Below are positions 7,360-15,727 of a stretch of DNA of 29,465 bases, piece after piece (position 1 is the stretch's first letter; the number at the start of each line of letters is the position of its first letter). Location: contig CAADTZ010000074.1 in assembly GCA_900752015.1 (NCBI GenBank), positions 1 to 29,465 of the forward strand, given 5' to 3'. The notes under the pieces were generated by a model. It was not told the origin of the DNA. It searched no databases and saw nothing but the letters and a program-made list of their open reading frames with translations. Source of the stretch: an uncultured Collinsella sp. GTDB lineage: Bacteria > Actinomycetota > Coriobacteriia > Coriobacteriales > Coriobacteriaceae. The position numbers and the translations under genes were made by a program.

Positions 7360-8829
7360 ATGGAACTCATAGTCAAAGCTAAAGACATCTTTTTGGAATA
7401 TGCCGGCCGCGATATCCTGGATATCGAAGAGTTGGAAATCTACTCCTACGATCGCATCGGCTTGGTGGGAGACAATGGCGCAGGCAAAACCAGCCTGCTT
7501 AAAATTCTGAGCGGCAATCTTACCATTGCGGACGCCGACGTCAGGCGCTTCGGCAGCATTGCCCTCATCGGCCAACTCGATGAACTCGACCTTGATGCGG
7601 CTCAGGACAGTGGTGAGATGCTCTCCCGTCTCAACGTCGCCGGAGTGGCGCAGGAGACGATGAGCGGCGGGGAGGAAACACGCGCCAAGATTGCCTCTGC
7701 ACTCTCCCAGCATGCAAGCGCGATCTTCGCCGACGAGCCTACGAGCCACCTCGACCAAGACGGCATCCGCCTTCTCGTCGGACAACTCAAGGCATTTGAT
7801 GGGGCTCTGCTCATCGTGAGCCATGACCGTCATTTTCTCGACCAGGTGGTAGACAAGATCTGGGAGCTCAAAGACGGCGGTATTTCCGAATTCTGGGGTG
7901 ACTACTCCGACTATCTGCGACAGAAAGAAGAAGAGCGCAAAGCTCAGGCGACTCGATACGAAGAGGCGATGCGCGAGCGCGATCGCCTCGAAGCCGCCAT
8001 CGAAAAACAACGGAAAAAAGCACGGCAGGTCGACGCCAAGCGGAAGGCTGCGAAAAAAAGCAACGAGTATGCAGGTCGATTGGGGCATCAGAAAGCAACC
8101 GACACCAAACAGAAGAGGATGTACCAGGCGGCTAAGGACATGGAGAAGCGCCTCGAAGCGCTCGAAGGGATTGAGGCCCCAGATAGCATTCGCGCCGTGC
8201 GGTTCCGCCAGAGCAAGGCCCTGGAACTGCATAGTAAATTTCCCATCTCGGCAGACGATTTCAGCTTGAGCTTCGGCAACTGCATGCTCTATGACCACGC
8301 GAAATTCGAGATACCGCTCGGTGCCAAAGTGGCCATCACCGGTGGCAACGGTACAGGAAAGACCAGCCTGCTGAAGGCAATCGCTCGACGCGCCGACGGT
8401 ATCAACATCTCTCCCAAGGCAGAGATCGGTTACTTCGAGCAAACAGGCTACAAGTTCGACGCCCGTCAGTCTGCGATCTCGTTCATGCAGGATGGTTGCG
8501 AGTACAGCATGACCGAAATTCGAGGCATCCTCGCCTCTATGGGAATCGGACCGCGCGACCTGACAAAGGACGTTGGCGTTCTCTCGGGAGGCGAAGTCAT
8601 CAAGCTGCTACTCGCGAAGATGCTGCTGGGCAGATACAACATCTTGCTCATGGACGAGCCTGGAAATTACCTGGACATCAAGAGCGCCGAAGCCCTCGAG
8701 CAGATGATGAGCGCCTATGCCGGAACGATAGTGTTCGTCTCCCACGATAAGAGGCTGGTCGAGAACGTCGCAGACATTGTCTACGAAATAAAGGACACCA
8801 AGCTAGTCAAAATCTTTCAGCGCGAATAG
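7360..8829 (+). CDS. Msr(D)-like ABC-F ribosomal protection protein
   Basis: A 489-residue ABC-F ATPase without membrane segments. Two ABC domains: Walker A GDNGAGKTS (37-45), signature MSGGEETR (101-108), Walker B IFADEPTSHLD (122-132); then GGNGTGKTS (328-336), LSGGE (408-412), LLMDEPGNYLD (429-439). The linker, about 185-290, is rich in Lys, Arg and Glu, as in antibiotic-resistance ABC-F proteins, which enter the ribosomal E site and dislodge the drug. Msr(D) (487 residues) matches throughout: MELI.KAKDI, DYSDYLRQKEEERK, RFRQSKALELH, ILASMG, KLLLAKML.GRYNIL. In the second D-loop region Gly434 replaces the usual Ser/Thr. It pairs with the Mef-like pump at 5810, 263 bp upstream, as in mef-msr(D) operons. 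Start: ATG with AAAAGGCGG upstream. Macrolides, possibly also streptogramin B or ketolides, are the likely drugs. Confidence 0.88.
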   Translation: MELIVKAKDIFLEYAGRDILDIEELEIYSYDRIGLVGDNGAGKTSLLKILSGNLTIADADVRRFGSIALIGQLDELDLDAAQDSGEMLSRLNVAGVAQETMSGGEETRAKIASALSQHASAIFADEPTSHLDQDGIRLLVGQLKAFDGALLIVSHDRHFLDQVVDKIWELKDGGISEFWGDYSDYLRQKEEERKAQATRYEEAMRERDRLEAAIEKQRKKARQVDAKRKAAKKSNEYAGRLGHQKATDTKQKRMYQAAKDMEKRLEALEGIEAPDSIRAVRFRQSKALELHSKFPISADDFSLSFGNCMLYDHAKFEIPLGAKVAITGGNGTGKTSLLKAIARRADGINISPKAEIGYFEQTGYKFDARQSAISFMQDGCEYSMTEIRGILASMGIGPRDLTKDVGVLSGGEVIKLLLAKMLLGRYNILLMDEPGNYLDIKSAEALEQMMSAYAGTIVFVSHDKRLVENVADIVYEIKDTKLVKIFQRE

Positions 8830-8885
8830 CCCTAAATGAGCAAGAAATAATCCCCGAACGGAGACAAGGGAGTAAAACGGCAAAG

Positions 8886-8924
8886 AAAGAGCCTCCGTCC
8901 CAACGCAGGGAACGGAGGCTCTTT
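8886..8924. terminator. Bidirectional intrinsic terminator
   Basis: A perfect 13-bp stem, AAAGAGCCTCCGT / ACGGAGGCTCTTT, closes a 13-nt loop between the convergent Msr-like gene and guaA. T-rich sequence flanks both ends, so it can serve both transcripts. Confidence 0.8.
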
Positions 8925-9034
8925 AATAGCTTTTACTCATCTCCGTCGCTGGTGGCTTTGTCATGACTCTCGTACGAAACGAAACTCAGCGGCATAGTGC
9001 GGCACTCAAAATCGCAGGTCAGAACCCTGTCGTC

Positions 9035-10633
9035 CTACTCCCACTCAATCGTCGCAGGCGGCTTGGACGTGATGTCGTAGCACACGCGGTTGGCGCCGGG
9101 GACCTCGGCAACAATGCGGCCGGAGATGCGGGCCAGCACGTCGTAGGGCAGCTTGGCCCAGTCGGCGGTCATGGCATCGCTGGACTCGACGGCACGCAGG
9201 ATGATCGGGCGCTGATAGGTGCGCTCGTCGCCCATAACGCCGACGGACTTGATATCGGGCAGGACCGCAAAGTACTGCCAGCAGCTGTGCTCGGAGTTGC
9301 GCTCGCCGGTCTGCTCAAACAGACGCTGGTTGTAGGCGTCGAGCTCCTCGCGCACGATAGCATCGGCGTTCTTGAGGATCTCGAGCTTCTCCTTATCGAC
9401 CGCACCGATGATGCGGATGGCCAGACCCGGACCCGGGAAAGGCTGGCGGAACACGATGTGGCCCGGCAGGCCCAGTGCCAGACCAAGCGCGCGGACCTCG
9501 TCCTTAAAGAAGTGGTCGAGCGGCTCGATAAGGTCGAAGTGCACGCCCTCGGGGAACGGGATCAGGTTGTGATGGCTCTTGATGGTGGCCGTCTTACCGC
9601 CCGTCTTGCGAGCGCCGGACTCGATGATGTCGGGGTAGATGGTGCCCTGAGCCAGGTACTTGACCGGCTTGCCATCGGTCTCGAGCTGCTGCGCCACGGC
9701 GAAGAACTCTTTCCAGAACTGCGTACCGATGATGCGACGCTTCTCCTCGGGCTCGGTCACGCCGGCCAGAAGCTCGGCATAACGGTCCTCGGCGTGGACG
9801 TGGATAAAGTCGACGTCAAACTGCTTGGTGAAGACCTCCTCCACCTGCTCGGGCTCGCCCTTGCGCAGCAGGCCGTGGTTGATGAACACGCAGGTCATCT
9901 GCTTGCCCACGGCACGAGCACCCAGCGCAGCCACGACGGAGGAGTCGACGCCGCCGGACAGGGCCAGAATCACGCGGTCGTTGCCGACCTTCTCGCGGAA
10001 CTCGGCCGTCATGGTCTCGACCAGGTTGTCCATGCTCCAGTTGGGCTCCAGGCCGCAGATCTCAAACAGGAAGTTGCTCAGCAGCTGCTGACCATACTCG
10101 GAGTGCTTGACCTCGGGGTGGAACTGCGTGGTGAAGATCTTGCGCTCGGGGCACTCCATGGCAGCAACCGGGCACACGTCGGTGCTGGCGGTAACGGTAA
10201 AGCCCTCGGGCACCTCGGAAACGGCGTCGCGATGGCTCATCCACACAGTCTGCTCCATGGGTGTGGAGTTAAAGAGCTTGGCGCCGGCCGTGCGCGTGAT
10301 GGTGGCGCGGCCGTACTCGCCCACCTCGGAGTGACCGACCTTGCCGCCGAGCGTCACGGCCGTGATCTGATGGCCGTAGCAAAAGCCCAGGACGGGAAGG
10401 CCCAGGTCAAAGATGGCGGGGTCGATGGACGGAGCGTCCTCGGCGTACACGGAGGCCGGGCCGCCAGAAAGGATGAGCGCAGAGGCGTTCATCTCGCGAA
10501 TCTCGTCGGCCGAGATGTCGCAGGGGACAATCTCGGAATACACGTTGAGGTCGCGGACGCGACGGGCAATGAGCTGACCGTACTGCGCACCAAAGTCGAG
10601 TACGAGGACCTTTGCGGAAGCCTTTTGATCCAT
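9035..10633 (-). CDS. guaA: GMP synthase (glutamine-hydrolysing)
   Basis: A 532-residue enzyme that converts XMP to GMP using ATP and glutamine in the cytoplasm. The class I glutamine amidotransferase domain (about 8-200) has the nucleophile Cys85 in GFCYGHQ and the His172/Glu174 pair in FHPEVKHS. The ATP pyrophosphatase domain has the PP-loop LSGGVDSS (225-232), and the C-terminal dimerisation domain ends in the typical ATIEWE. The start at 10633 (MDQKASAKVLVLDFGAQYG) is preceded by AGAGGGGGAAC; an upstream in-frame ATG at 10669 adds 12 unconserved residues. It is monocistronic here, convergent with the ABC-F gene. I looked for a purine riboswitch upstream and did not see one. Confidence 0.97.
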   Translation of the reverse strand: MDQKASAKVLVLDFGAQYGQLIARRVRDLNVYSEIVPCDISADEIREMNASALILSGGPASVYAEDAPSIDPAIFDLGLPVLGFCYGHQITAVTLGGKVGHSEVGEYGRATITRTAGAKLFNSTPMEQTVWMSHRDAVSEVPEGFTVTASTDVCPVAAMECPERKIFTTQFHPEVKHSEYGQQLLSNFLFEICGLEPNWSMDNLVETMTAEFREKVGNDRVILALSGGVDSSVVAALGARAVGKQMTCVFINHGLLRKGEPEQVEEVFTKQFDVDFIHVHAEDRYAELLAGVTEPEEKRRIIGTQFWKEFFAVAQQLETDGKPVKYLAQGTIYPDIIESGARKTGGKTATIKSHHNLIPFPEGVHFDLIEPLDHFFKDEVRALGLALGLPGHIVFRQPFPGPGLAIRIIGAVDKEKLEILKNADAIVREELDAYNQRLFEQTGERNSEHSCWQYFAVLPDIKSVGVMGDERTYQRPIILRAVESSDAMTADWAKLPYDVLARISGRIVAEVPGANRVCYDITSKPPATIEWE

Positions 10634-10820
10634 GGTTCCCCCTCTTGTTGGCGGGGAGCCGGTGCCCACCCGCGTGAATGAACGAAAATAGCTTTCATAG
10701 TGTACACGTTATATGGGGTTTCTCGCCCCTCGCAGCCATCAGCGCACGGCAAACGCACGACCTGGCCCCTATTTGACGGCGATTGAAGCGTTACCAAACG
10801 TTCCAGATGATGTAATACGT

Positions 10821-10848
10821 TTGAACATTGGACGCTCTGTGCCACAAT
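10821..10848 (+). promoter_or_regulatory. Possible promoter of the asparaginase gene
   Basis: TTGAAC (10821-10826) and CACAAT (10843-10848) are 16 bp apart, about 50 bp before the start codon. Each matches its consensus only partly. Confidence 0.3.
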
Positions 10849-10899
10849 ACTGCCGAACGGCTCCGCCTCTGCGGCGGCAAATACGATAGGAATACCAGC

Positions 10900-11913
10900 A
10901 TGAAGCGCATCCTTCTCATCGCCACGGGCGGCACCATCGCATCGACCGAGGACGGCAACGGCCTCTCCCCCGCCCTGACCGGTGAAGAGCTCGCCCAGAG
11001 TGTCCCCGAGATCTCGGGCCTCTGCGAGCTCGACGTCGTGCAGCCCATGAACATCGACAGCACCAATATGCGCCCGAGCGACTGGATGCGTATCCGCGAC
11101 GTCATCGTCGAAGGCTATGCCGACCACGACGGCTTCGTGATTCTGCACGGCACCGACACCATGAGCTACACCGCAGCAGCGCTTTCTTACCTGATTCAGG
11201 ACAGCCCCAAGCCCATCGTGCTCACCGGCTCGCAAAAGCCCATGGGCAATCCCTTTACCGACGCCAAGCTCAATCTGTACCAGAGCCTGCTCTATGCGCT
11301 CGACGAGCACTCGCACGACGTCTCGATCGTGTTTGGCGGCGTTGCCATTGCCGGCACGCGCGCCCGCAAGCAGCGCACCATGAGCTTTAACGCGTTCATT
11401 AGCGTCAACTATCCGCCCATCGCCTATATCCGCAATGACCGCATCGTGCGCAATGGGCTTCACGGCACGCATCAGGGTGAAAACCCGGTGCGTTTCTACG
11501 ACAGCATCGACCCGCGCGTATTTGTACTCAAGCTTACGCCCGGCGTAAACCCGGGCATCCTCGACGCCCTTGCCGATAGCTACGACGCCGTGATTCTGGA
11601 GACCTTTGGCATTGGAGGTATCCCCGAGTTTGGTGAGTCGGGCGAGTCGTTCCAGGAGGCGATTTTCCGCTGGGTTGATTCGGGTCGTACTGTCGTTATG
11701 ACCACGCAGGTCCCCGAAGAGGGCCTCGATCTGGGCGTTTATGAGGTCGGCCGTGCCTATGCCGATCATCGGGGTATTTTGCGCGGCGACGACATGACCA
11801 CCGAGACGCTCGTGGCCAAGACCATGTGGGCACTCGGCCAGTCACGTGATGCCGCCGAGATCCAGCGCCTGTTCTACAGCCAAGTCAACCACGACCGCAT
11901 CCCGATGGCGTAA
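10900..11913 (+). CDS. ansA: L-asparaginase, type I (cytoplasmic)
   Basis: A 337-residue asparaginase hydrolysing L-asparagine to aspartate and ammonia. The sequence begins MKRILLIATGGTIAS with the nucleophile Thr12, followed by the second motif HGTDTM (83-88, Thr85/Asp86) and the catalytic lysine region ARKQRT (Lys157). There is no signal peptide, which with the AnsA-like C-terminal domain supports the cytoplasmic type I form. The ATG at 10900 gives the family N-terminus directly and has AGGA upstream; in-frame codons further 5' encode nothing conserved. It stands alone, divergent from guaA and convergent with the small Xre gene, 22 bp from its end. Confidence 0.93.
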   Translation: MKRILLIATGGTIASTEDGNGLSPALTGEELAQSVPEISGLCELDVVQPMNIDSTNMRPSDWMRIRDVIVEGYADHDGFVILHGTDTMSYTAAALSYLIQDSPKPIVLTGSQKPMGNPFTDAKLNLYQSLLYALDEHSHDVSIVFGGVAIAGTRARKQRTMSFNAFISVNYPPIAYIRNDRIVRNGLHGTHQGENPVRFYDSIDPRVFVLKLTPGVNPGILDALADSYDAVILETFGIGGIPEFGESGESFQEAIFRWVDSGRTVVMTTQVPEEGLDLGVYEVGRAYADHRGILRGDDMTTETLVAKTMWALGQSRDAAEIQRLFYSQVNHDRIPMA

Positions 11914-11935
11914 TTCAGTTGTCGACGGGTATCCC

Positions 11936-12154
11936 CTATTCGATACCCTCGAGAAGCTCTGACACCGTCATGCCGAGTGCGGGCGCGATCTTAAATAGAA
12001 CCTTGAGCGTGAAATTTGCCGTCCCATCTTCGATTCGGTCGAGGTAGGGTCGGCTGATTCCTGTCGCCACACAAAAATCAACCTTGGAGATACCAAGGTC
12101 CCTGCGTGTCTCTTCGAGCCGCCTGCCAAGAATCTGTTTCGCACGTTCGTCCAT
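11936..12154 (-). CDS. Small Xre-family HTH regulator
   Basis: A 72-residue protein that is almost entirely one HTH_3/Cro-C1 domain (about 12-66): RRDLGISKVDFCVATGISRPYLDRIEDG then a LFKIAPALGMTVSELL helix. Single-domain Xre proteins of this size act as repressors or antitoxins. Its start faces a 24-bp perfect palindrome (12184-12207), and a small gene diverges on the other side; the palindrome is the obvious candidate for its own operator. The Shine-Dalgarno is weak. There is no adjacent toxin-like gene that I recognise. Confidence 0.85.
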   Translation of the reverse strand: MDERAKQILGRRLEETRRDLGISKVDFCVATGISRPYLDRIEDGTANFTLKVLFKIAPALGMTVSELLEGIE

Positions 12155-12183
12155 GCAGCCGAGTTTGAAATGGAGCCGAACAT

Positions 12184-12207
12184 AAACGTAAACTATAGTT
12201 TACGTTT
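12184..12207. promoter_or_regulatory. 24-bp perfect palindromic operator between divergent genes
   Basis: AAACGTAAACTA / TAGTTTACGTTT is a perfect inverted repeat without spacer, lying between the Xre gene (minus) and the 129-residue protein (plus). For the plus gene, TTGAAA (12165-12170) and TAAACT (12189-12194) give a possible promoter with 18-bp spacing that overlaps the palindrome, so a bound dimer would block it. Confidence 0.6.
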
Positions 12208-12230
12208 TGCCGAATACACAGGAGTTTTCT

Positions 12231-12620
12231 ATGTCGGGTTCTTCGGTCCGCATGTACCGAGCCACGCTTCGCACAAACAGCGCGCCGCCCAAGCTCGTCG
12301 TCGTTGAAGCTGAATGCCTTTCGCCCGATGAGCGCACAGCATTTGCATTGCTATCAAGTCGCGTCGCCGCCGTTCTGGTCCCTTGCCCGGCGCAAGGTGA
12401 ACTTGCTGTTCAATGTCAAACGCACAGCTGCCCGCTCAATCAGGCTGCCGTAATCGCAACCAGCCAACGCGGCCTGCCGCTCCTTCTAGAAGCCGGCATC
12501 GCACTCGCCCTTCGTGGCGCCGGATACGAAAACGAGGCCGCCGCCGATATGGTCTTTAAACCACGATCGAGCGGCGGCCTCGCAGCAGCCATTGAATATA
12601 TGTGCAGGCTCGTTGCCTAA
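12231..12620 (+). CDS. Hypothetical protein, 129 residues
   Basis: I do not recognise this protein. It is a soluble-looking alpha/beta sequence beginning MSGSSVRMYRATLRTNSAPP, with a good Shine-Dalgarno (AGGAG, 6 nt spacing). It contains two cysteines close together (QCQTHSCPLNQ), an Ala/Leu-rich helix (LLLEAGIALALRG) and a Gly-Gly motif (RSSGGLAAAIEYM). A longer reading back to 12207 would start inside the palindrome and is unlikely. It is divergent from the Xre regulator and probably controlled by it. The end nearly abuts the convergent DUF1648 gene (9 bp), with no terminator visible. Confidence 0.7.
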   Translation: MSGSSVRMYRATLRTNSAPPKLVVVEAECLSPDERTAFALLSSRVAAVLVPCPAQGELAVQCQTHSCPLNQAAVIATSQRGLPLLLEAGIALALRGAGYENEAAADMVFKPRSSGGLAAAIEYMCRLVA

Positions 12621-12629
12621 AAGGACAAG

Positions 12630-13013
12630 CTAGAAACCAAGGCCAAAGCCCGTTCCGGTAATCGCCGAGTACATAAAGTAAACGTTGATCACGTTGAGGA
12701 ACACACCCGTGATGCAACCGTTGCGCAGGTAGCGCTCGCATACGATGCGCGCCATGGCGGCGGAATCATCATTGTTTTTAGCCTGGCGTCCTGCCGTAAA
12801 GTACGTCGCCACGCTCAGCAGCAGGTTGAGCACCGGCAGTGCCAGCAACTCGTAGCTCTTGCCCCAGCGCGTCACCTCGCCGGCGGCGTTAAACTTCGTT
12901 GCAACCTCGGGGCCAATGTTGGGGATAACACACGCTGCAACCACCAGCGGAATCACCGCAAGTACGAGCAGCGCAATACCCATGTAGCCAGCTTTTTTGC
13001 CATATTTAAACAT
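12630..13013 (-). CDS. DUF1648-type membrane protein
   Basis: A 127-residue protein with three or four hydrophobic segments (about 10-32, 55-72, 98-120). Between the first two lies IPNIGPEVATKFNAAGEVTRWGKS, the (V/I)PxHFNxxGxxDRWGSK-like loop that defines DUF1648 and related SdpI-type membrane proteins. SdpI is an immunity and signalling protein, but most family members, including this short form, have no assigned role. It lies 11 bp behind ychF on the same strand and is probably cotranscribed with it. Confidence 0.75.
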   Translation of the reverse strand: MFKYGKKAGYMGIALLVLAVIPLVVAACVIPNIGPEVATKFNAAGEVTRWGKSYELLALPVLNLLLSVATYFTAGRQAKNNDDSAAMARIVCERYLRNGCITGVFLNVINVYFMYSAITGTGFGLGF

Positions 13014-13024
13014 ATGCGTCGTCC

Positions 13025-14101
13025 TTACACGTTAAAGCGGAAGTGCACGACGTCGCCATCGGCCATGACATAGTCCTTGCCCTCAATACGCAGCTTGCCG
13101 GCGGCCTTGGCGCCCTGCTCGCCGCCGAGCTCGATGTAGTCGTCGTAGCCAATAACCTCGGCCTTAATAAAGCCGCGTTCAAAATCGGTGTGGATGACGC
13201 CGGCGGCCTGCGGGGCGGTCGCGCCCTGACGAACCGTCCAGGCCTTGACCTCCATCTCGCCGGCCGTAAAGAACGACTGCAGGCCGAGCAGCTTGTAGGC
13301 CGCCTGAGCGAGCACGTCCAGGCCGGGCTGCTCCAGGCCCAGGCTCTCCAGGTAGTCGGCGGCGTCCTCGGGATCGAGCTCGGAAAGCTCGGCCTCGATC
13401 TTGGCGCAGATGGGCAGCGGCTTGACGCCGTCGATGGATGCCAAATCGTCGTTGAGCATGTCCTCGTCCACGTTGGCCACATACAGGATGGGCTTCATAG
13501 TGAGCAGGAACAGACCCTTGGCGGCAGCACGCTCCTCGTCGGTCATCTCCATGGATGCGGCGCGCTTGCCCTCGTTGAGCCAGGCAAGCAGGCGCTTGGC
13601 CACCTCGAACTTGGGCATGAGCTCCTTGTCGCGCTTGGCCTCCTTCTCGAGCTTGGGCAGCTGCTTCTCGAGCGTGCCCATGTCGGCCAGGATGAGCTCG
13701 GTCATGATGGTATCGGCGTCACCGGCGGGGTCGACGAACTCGCCCGTGCGGCCCACCTCACGCATGACGTTGGGGTCCTTAAAGTAGCGCACGACCTCGC
13801 AGATGGCATCGGTCTCGCGGATGTTGGCCAAGAACTGGTTGCCCAGGCCCTCGCCCTCGTTGGCACCCTTCACCAGGCCAGCGATGTCGACAAACTCGAC
13901 CGTAGCCGGCACAATGCGACCCGGGTTGACGATGTCGGCGAGCTTTTGCAGGCGGCTATCGGGCACATCGACGATGCCCACGTTAGGGTCGATCGTGGCA
14001 AACGGGTAGTTGGCGGCAAGGCCGGTCTTTTTGGTAAGCGCGGTGAACAGCGTCGACTTGCCCACGTTGGGCAGGCCCACGATACCGATGGAAAGGGACA
14101 C
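13025..14101 (-). CDS. ychF: Redox-regulated ATPase YchF (Obg-like)
   Basis: A 358-residue P-loop protein of the Obg/OLA1 family that binds ribosomes and prefers ATP. It has G1 GLPNVGKST (9-17), switch region DIAGLVKGANEGEG (72-85), the NVDE motif (210-213) in the G4 position, which is the family change that gives ATP specificity, and a C-terminal TGS domain ending DGDVVHFRFNV. The GTG start at 14101 gives VSLSIGIVGLPN and is preceded by AAAAGGAG; longer readings upstream are not conserved. It starts the unit that includes the DUF1648 protein. Confidence 0.95.
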   Translation of the reverse strand: MSLSIGIVGLPNVGKSTLFTALTKKTGLAANYPFATIDPNVGIVDVPDSRLQKLADIVNPGRIVPATVEFVDIAGLVKGANEGEGLGNQFLANIRETDAICEVVRYFKDPNVMREVGRTGEFVDPAGDADTIMTELILADMGTLEKQLPKLEKEAKRDKELMPKFEVAKRLLAWLNEGKRAASMEMTDEERAAAKGLFLLTMKPILYVANVDEDMLNDDLASIDGVKPLPICAKIEAELSELDPEDAADYLESLGLEQPGLDVLAQAAYKLLGLQSFFTAGEMEVKAWTVRQGATAPQAAGVIHTDFERGFIKAEVIGYDDYIELGGEQGAKAAGKLRIEGKDYVMADGDVVHFRFNV

Positions 14102-14228
14102 GACAGCTCCTTTTGGTACAGGTACTTCAAACTTCATAAGTATAGCGCCGCCGCAGCATCCGGGCGAATCCGGACACCACGGCGGCGCAAATGAAGCAGA
14201 GATGCGTGAGAGTTCGAGACAGTAGTCC

Positions 14229-15572
14229 TTACTTAAGCTCGGGCCAGAAATCCTTGTTGGCCTCGATGAGCTCGTCCAGGATCTGCTTAGCAACGCTTGC
14301 CGAAGGAATGGTCTTGGAGAGCGTGAGCGCCTGCCAGAGCTTCTGGTAGCTGCCCTCGACCCAAGCCTGGACAACGAGCTTCTCGACGGAAACCTGCTGC
14401 TCCATCAGGCCCTTCTGGAACTGCGGGATCGGGCCCTGGCAGATCTTCTCAAAGCCGTTGGAGCCGACGATGCAAGGCACCTCGACCATGGCCGTCGGGT
14501 CGAAGTTGGGCACAGCACCATCGTTGGGGACAATCAGCAGGAAGCGCTCGAGCGTGTTCTCGGCCAGTGCGCAGGCAAGGTCGACGATGTAGTTGGCGTG
14601 TACGTCGGGCTCAAAGCCGCCGTCCTTGGCAGTACCCTTGGCGATGATGTCGCGGCAAGCGCCAAAGACCTTCTTCTCGCGGCCGTCCATAACCTCATTG
14701 GCGCGAGTGTAGTTGGGGTCAGACGTCTCGACGACATAGTCCGGGTACAGGTAATACTTGAGGTAGGTATTGGGAATCGTCTCGGGATCGACAGCATAGA
14801 CATCCTTGGCCTTGCCGAAGGTGTGAATCCAGCTCTCCTCGACGTGCTGCTCCTTACCGGCCTCGTGCTCAATGCCGTCCAAGTAGCCGTTCTTTGCCAT
14901 GTGCTCCTTGATCTGCGGCATGAGGTCGTTACCCTCCTTGTCGTAGATCTTGCTCCACCAACCAAAGTGGTTGAGGCCGTAGTAGCTATACTGCAGCTCG
15001 CGACGATCCTTGATGCCGCACATACGGCTCATCTTATCCATGAGGTCGATCGGCATGTCGCAGATGTTGATGATGCGGCTGTTGGGGCGCAGCACGCGGC
15101 AGGCCTCGGCAACGATGGCCGCGGGGTTGGAGTAGTTGAGCATCCAGGCGTTGGGGCTGTACTTCTCCATGTAGTCGAGGATCTCGATGACACCACCGAT
15201 GGAGCGCATGCCGTAGGCGATACCGCCAGCACCGCAGGTCTCCTGACCAACGCAGCCGTACTTGAGAGGAATCTTCTCGTCGAGCTCGCGCATAGCGTAC
15301 AGGCCAACGCGAATGTGAGCAAGCACGAAGTCGGTCCCTGTGAATGCGGTCTCGGGGTCGGTGGTGTAGTTGAACTCAACCTCGGGAGCGTTCTCGTGGA
15401 AGTAGATCTCGCAGGCCTTGGCAACGATCTCCTGGCGCTCGGCGTTGTTGTCATAGAAGGTCACCTTGTTGACCGGGAAGCGGTCGCGCTCCTCAAGCAG
15501 CATCAGAGCGATGCCCGGGGTGAAGGTAGAGCCACCGCCGGCAATGGTCACGGCATAGTTTTTCTTGGACAT
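14229..15572 (-). CDS. glvA: 6-phospho-alpha-glucosidase, GH4 family (GlvA-like)
   Basis: A 447-residue NAD- and metal-dependent GH4 enzyme that hydrolyses alpha-glucoside 6-phosphates such as maltose-6-phosphate to glucose-6-phosphate plus the second sugar. It has the NAD-binding AGGGSTFTPG (11-20), Glu111 in GQETCG, the metal and active-site CDMP (171-174) and NHFGWW (His202). In GH4 the CDMP motif marks the 6-phospho-alpha subgroup, against CN(V/I)P for beta enzymes. Similarity to Bacillus GlvA is high over the full length, including the VEANKDFWPEL end. Start: GAGGAGGACATC before the ATG. The PTS EIICB that supplies its substrate lies upstream on the same strand, 155 bp away with a hairpin between them. 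Confidence 0.93.
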   Translation of the reverse strand: MSKKNYAVTIAGGGSTFTPGIALMLLEERDRFPVNKVTFYDNNAERQEIVAKACEIYFHENAPEVEFNYTTDPETAFTGTDFVLAHIRVGLYAMRELDEKIPLKYGCVGQETCGAGGIAYGMRSIGGVIEILDYMEKYSPNAWMLNYSNPAAIVAEACRVLRPNSRIINICDMPIDLMDKMSRMCGIKDRRELQYSYYGLNHFGWWSKIYDKEGNDLMPQIKEHMAKNGYLDGIEHEAGKEQHVEESWIHTFGKAKDVYAVDPETIPNTYLKYYLYPDYVVETSDPNYTRANEVMDGREKKVFGACRDIIAKGTAKDGGFEPDVHANYIVDLACALAENTLERFLLIVPNDGAVPNFDPTAMVEVPCIVGSNGFEKICQGPIPQFQKGLMEQQVSVEKLVVQAWVEGSYQKLWQALTLSKTIPSASVAKQILDELIEANKDFWPELK

Positions 15573-15669
15573 GATGTCCTCCTCATTCTGGCCGCTTGCT
15601 CAATCCATCCCCGTACGCGGCCTGCACGGTTTGGAATTGTTACCTAGAAGTGGAGTTTTTTATCTCTAG

Positions 15670-15709
15670 AATCGGCCTTGCGGTGCATACCGGCTCTGCA
15701 AGGCCGATT
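15670..15709 (-). other. Intercistronic hairpin between EIICB and GH4 genes
   Basis: A 12-bp perfect stem, AATCGGCCTTGC / GCAAGGCCGATT, with a 16-nt loop lies in the operon gap. On the minus strand it has no T-run, so it is more likely an mRNA-stabilising or processing element than a terminator. Confidence 0.45.
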
Positions 15710-15727
15710 GTTTCGATGGACGATGGT

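Noticed and set aside
7135..8442. 435-codon minus-strand ORF opposite the ABC-F gene
   Set aside because: The plus strand encodes a full ABC-F protein; the antisense product has no recognisable features.
8963..10681. 572-codon plus-strand ORF opposite guaA
   Set aside because: It is the antisense shadow of a well-conserved gene in high-GC DNA; the protein is low complexity and unlike any family.
10634..10899. Purine riboswitch or other aptamer ahead of guaA
   Set aside because: I looked for the conserved purine-aptamer core and a following terminator on the minus strand and saw neither.
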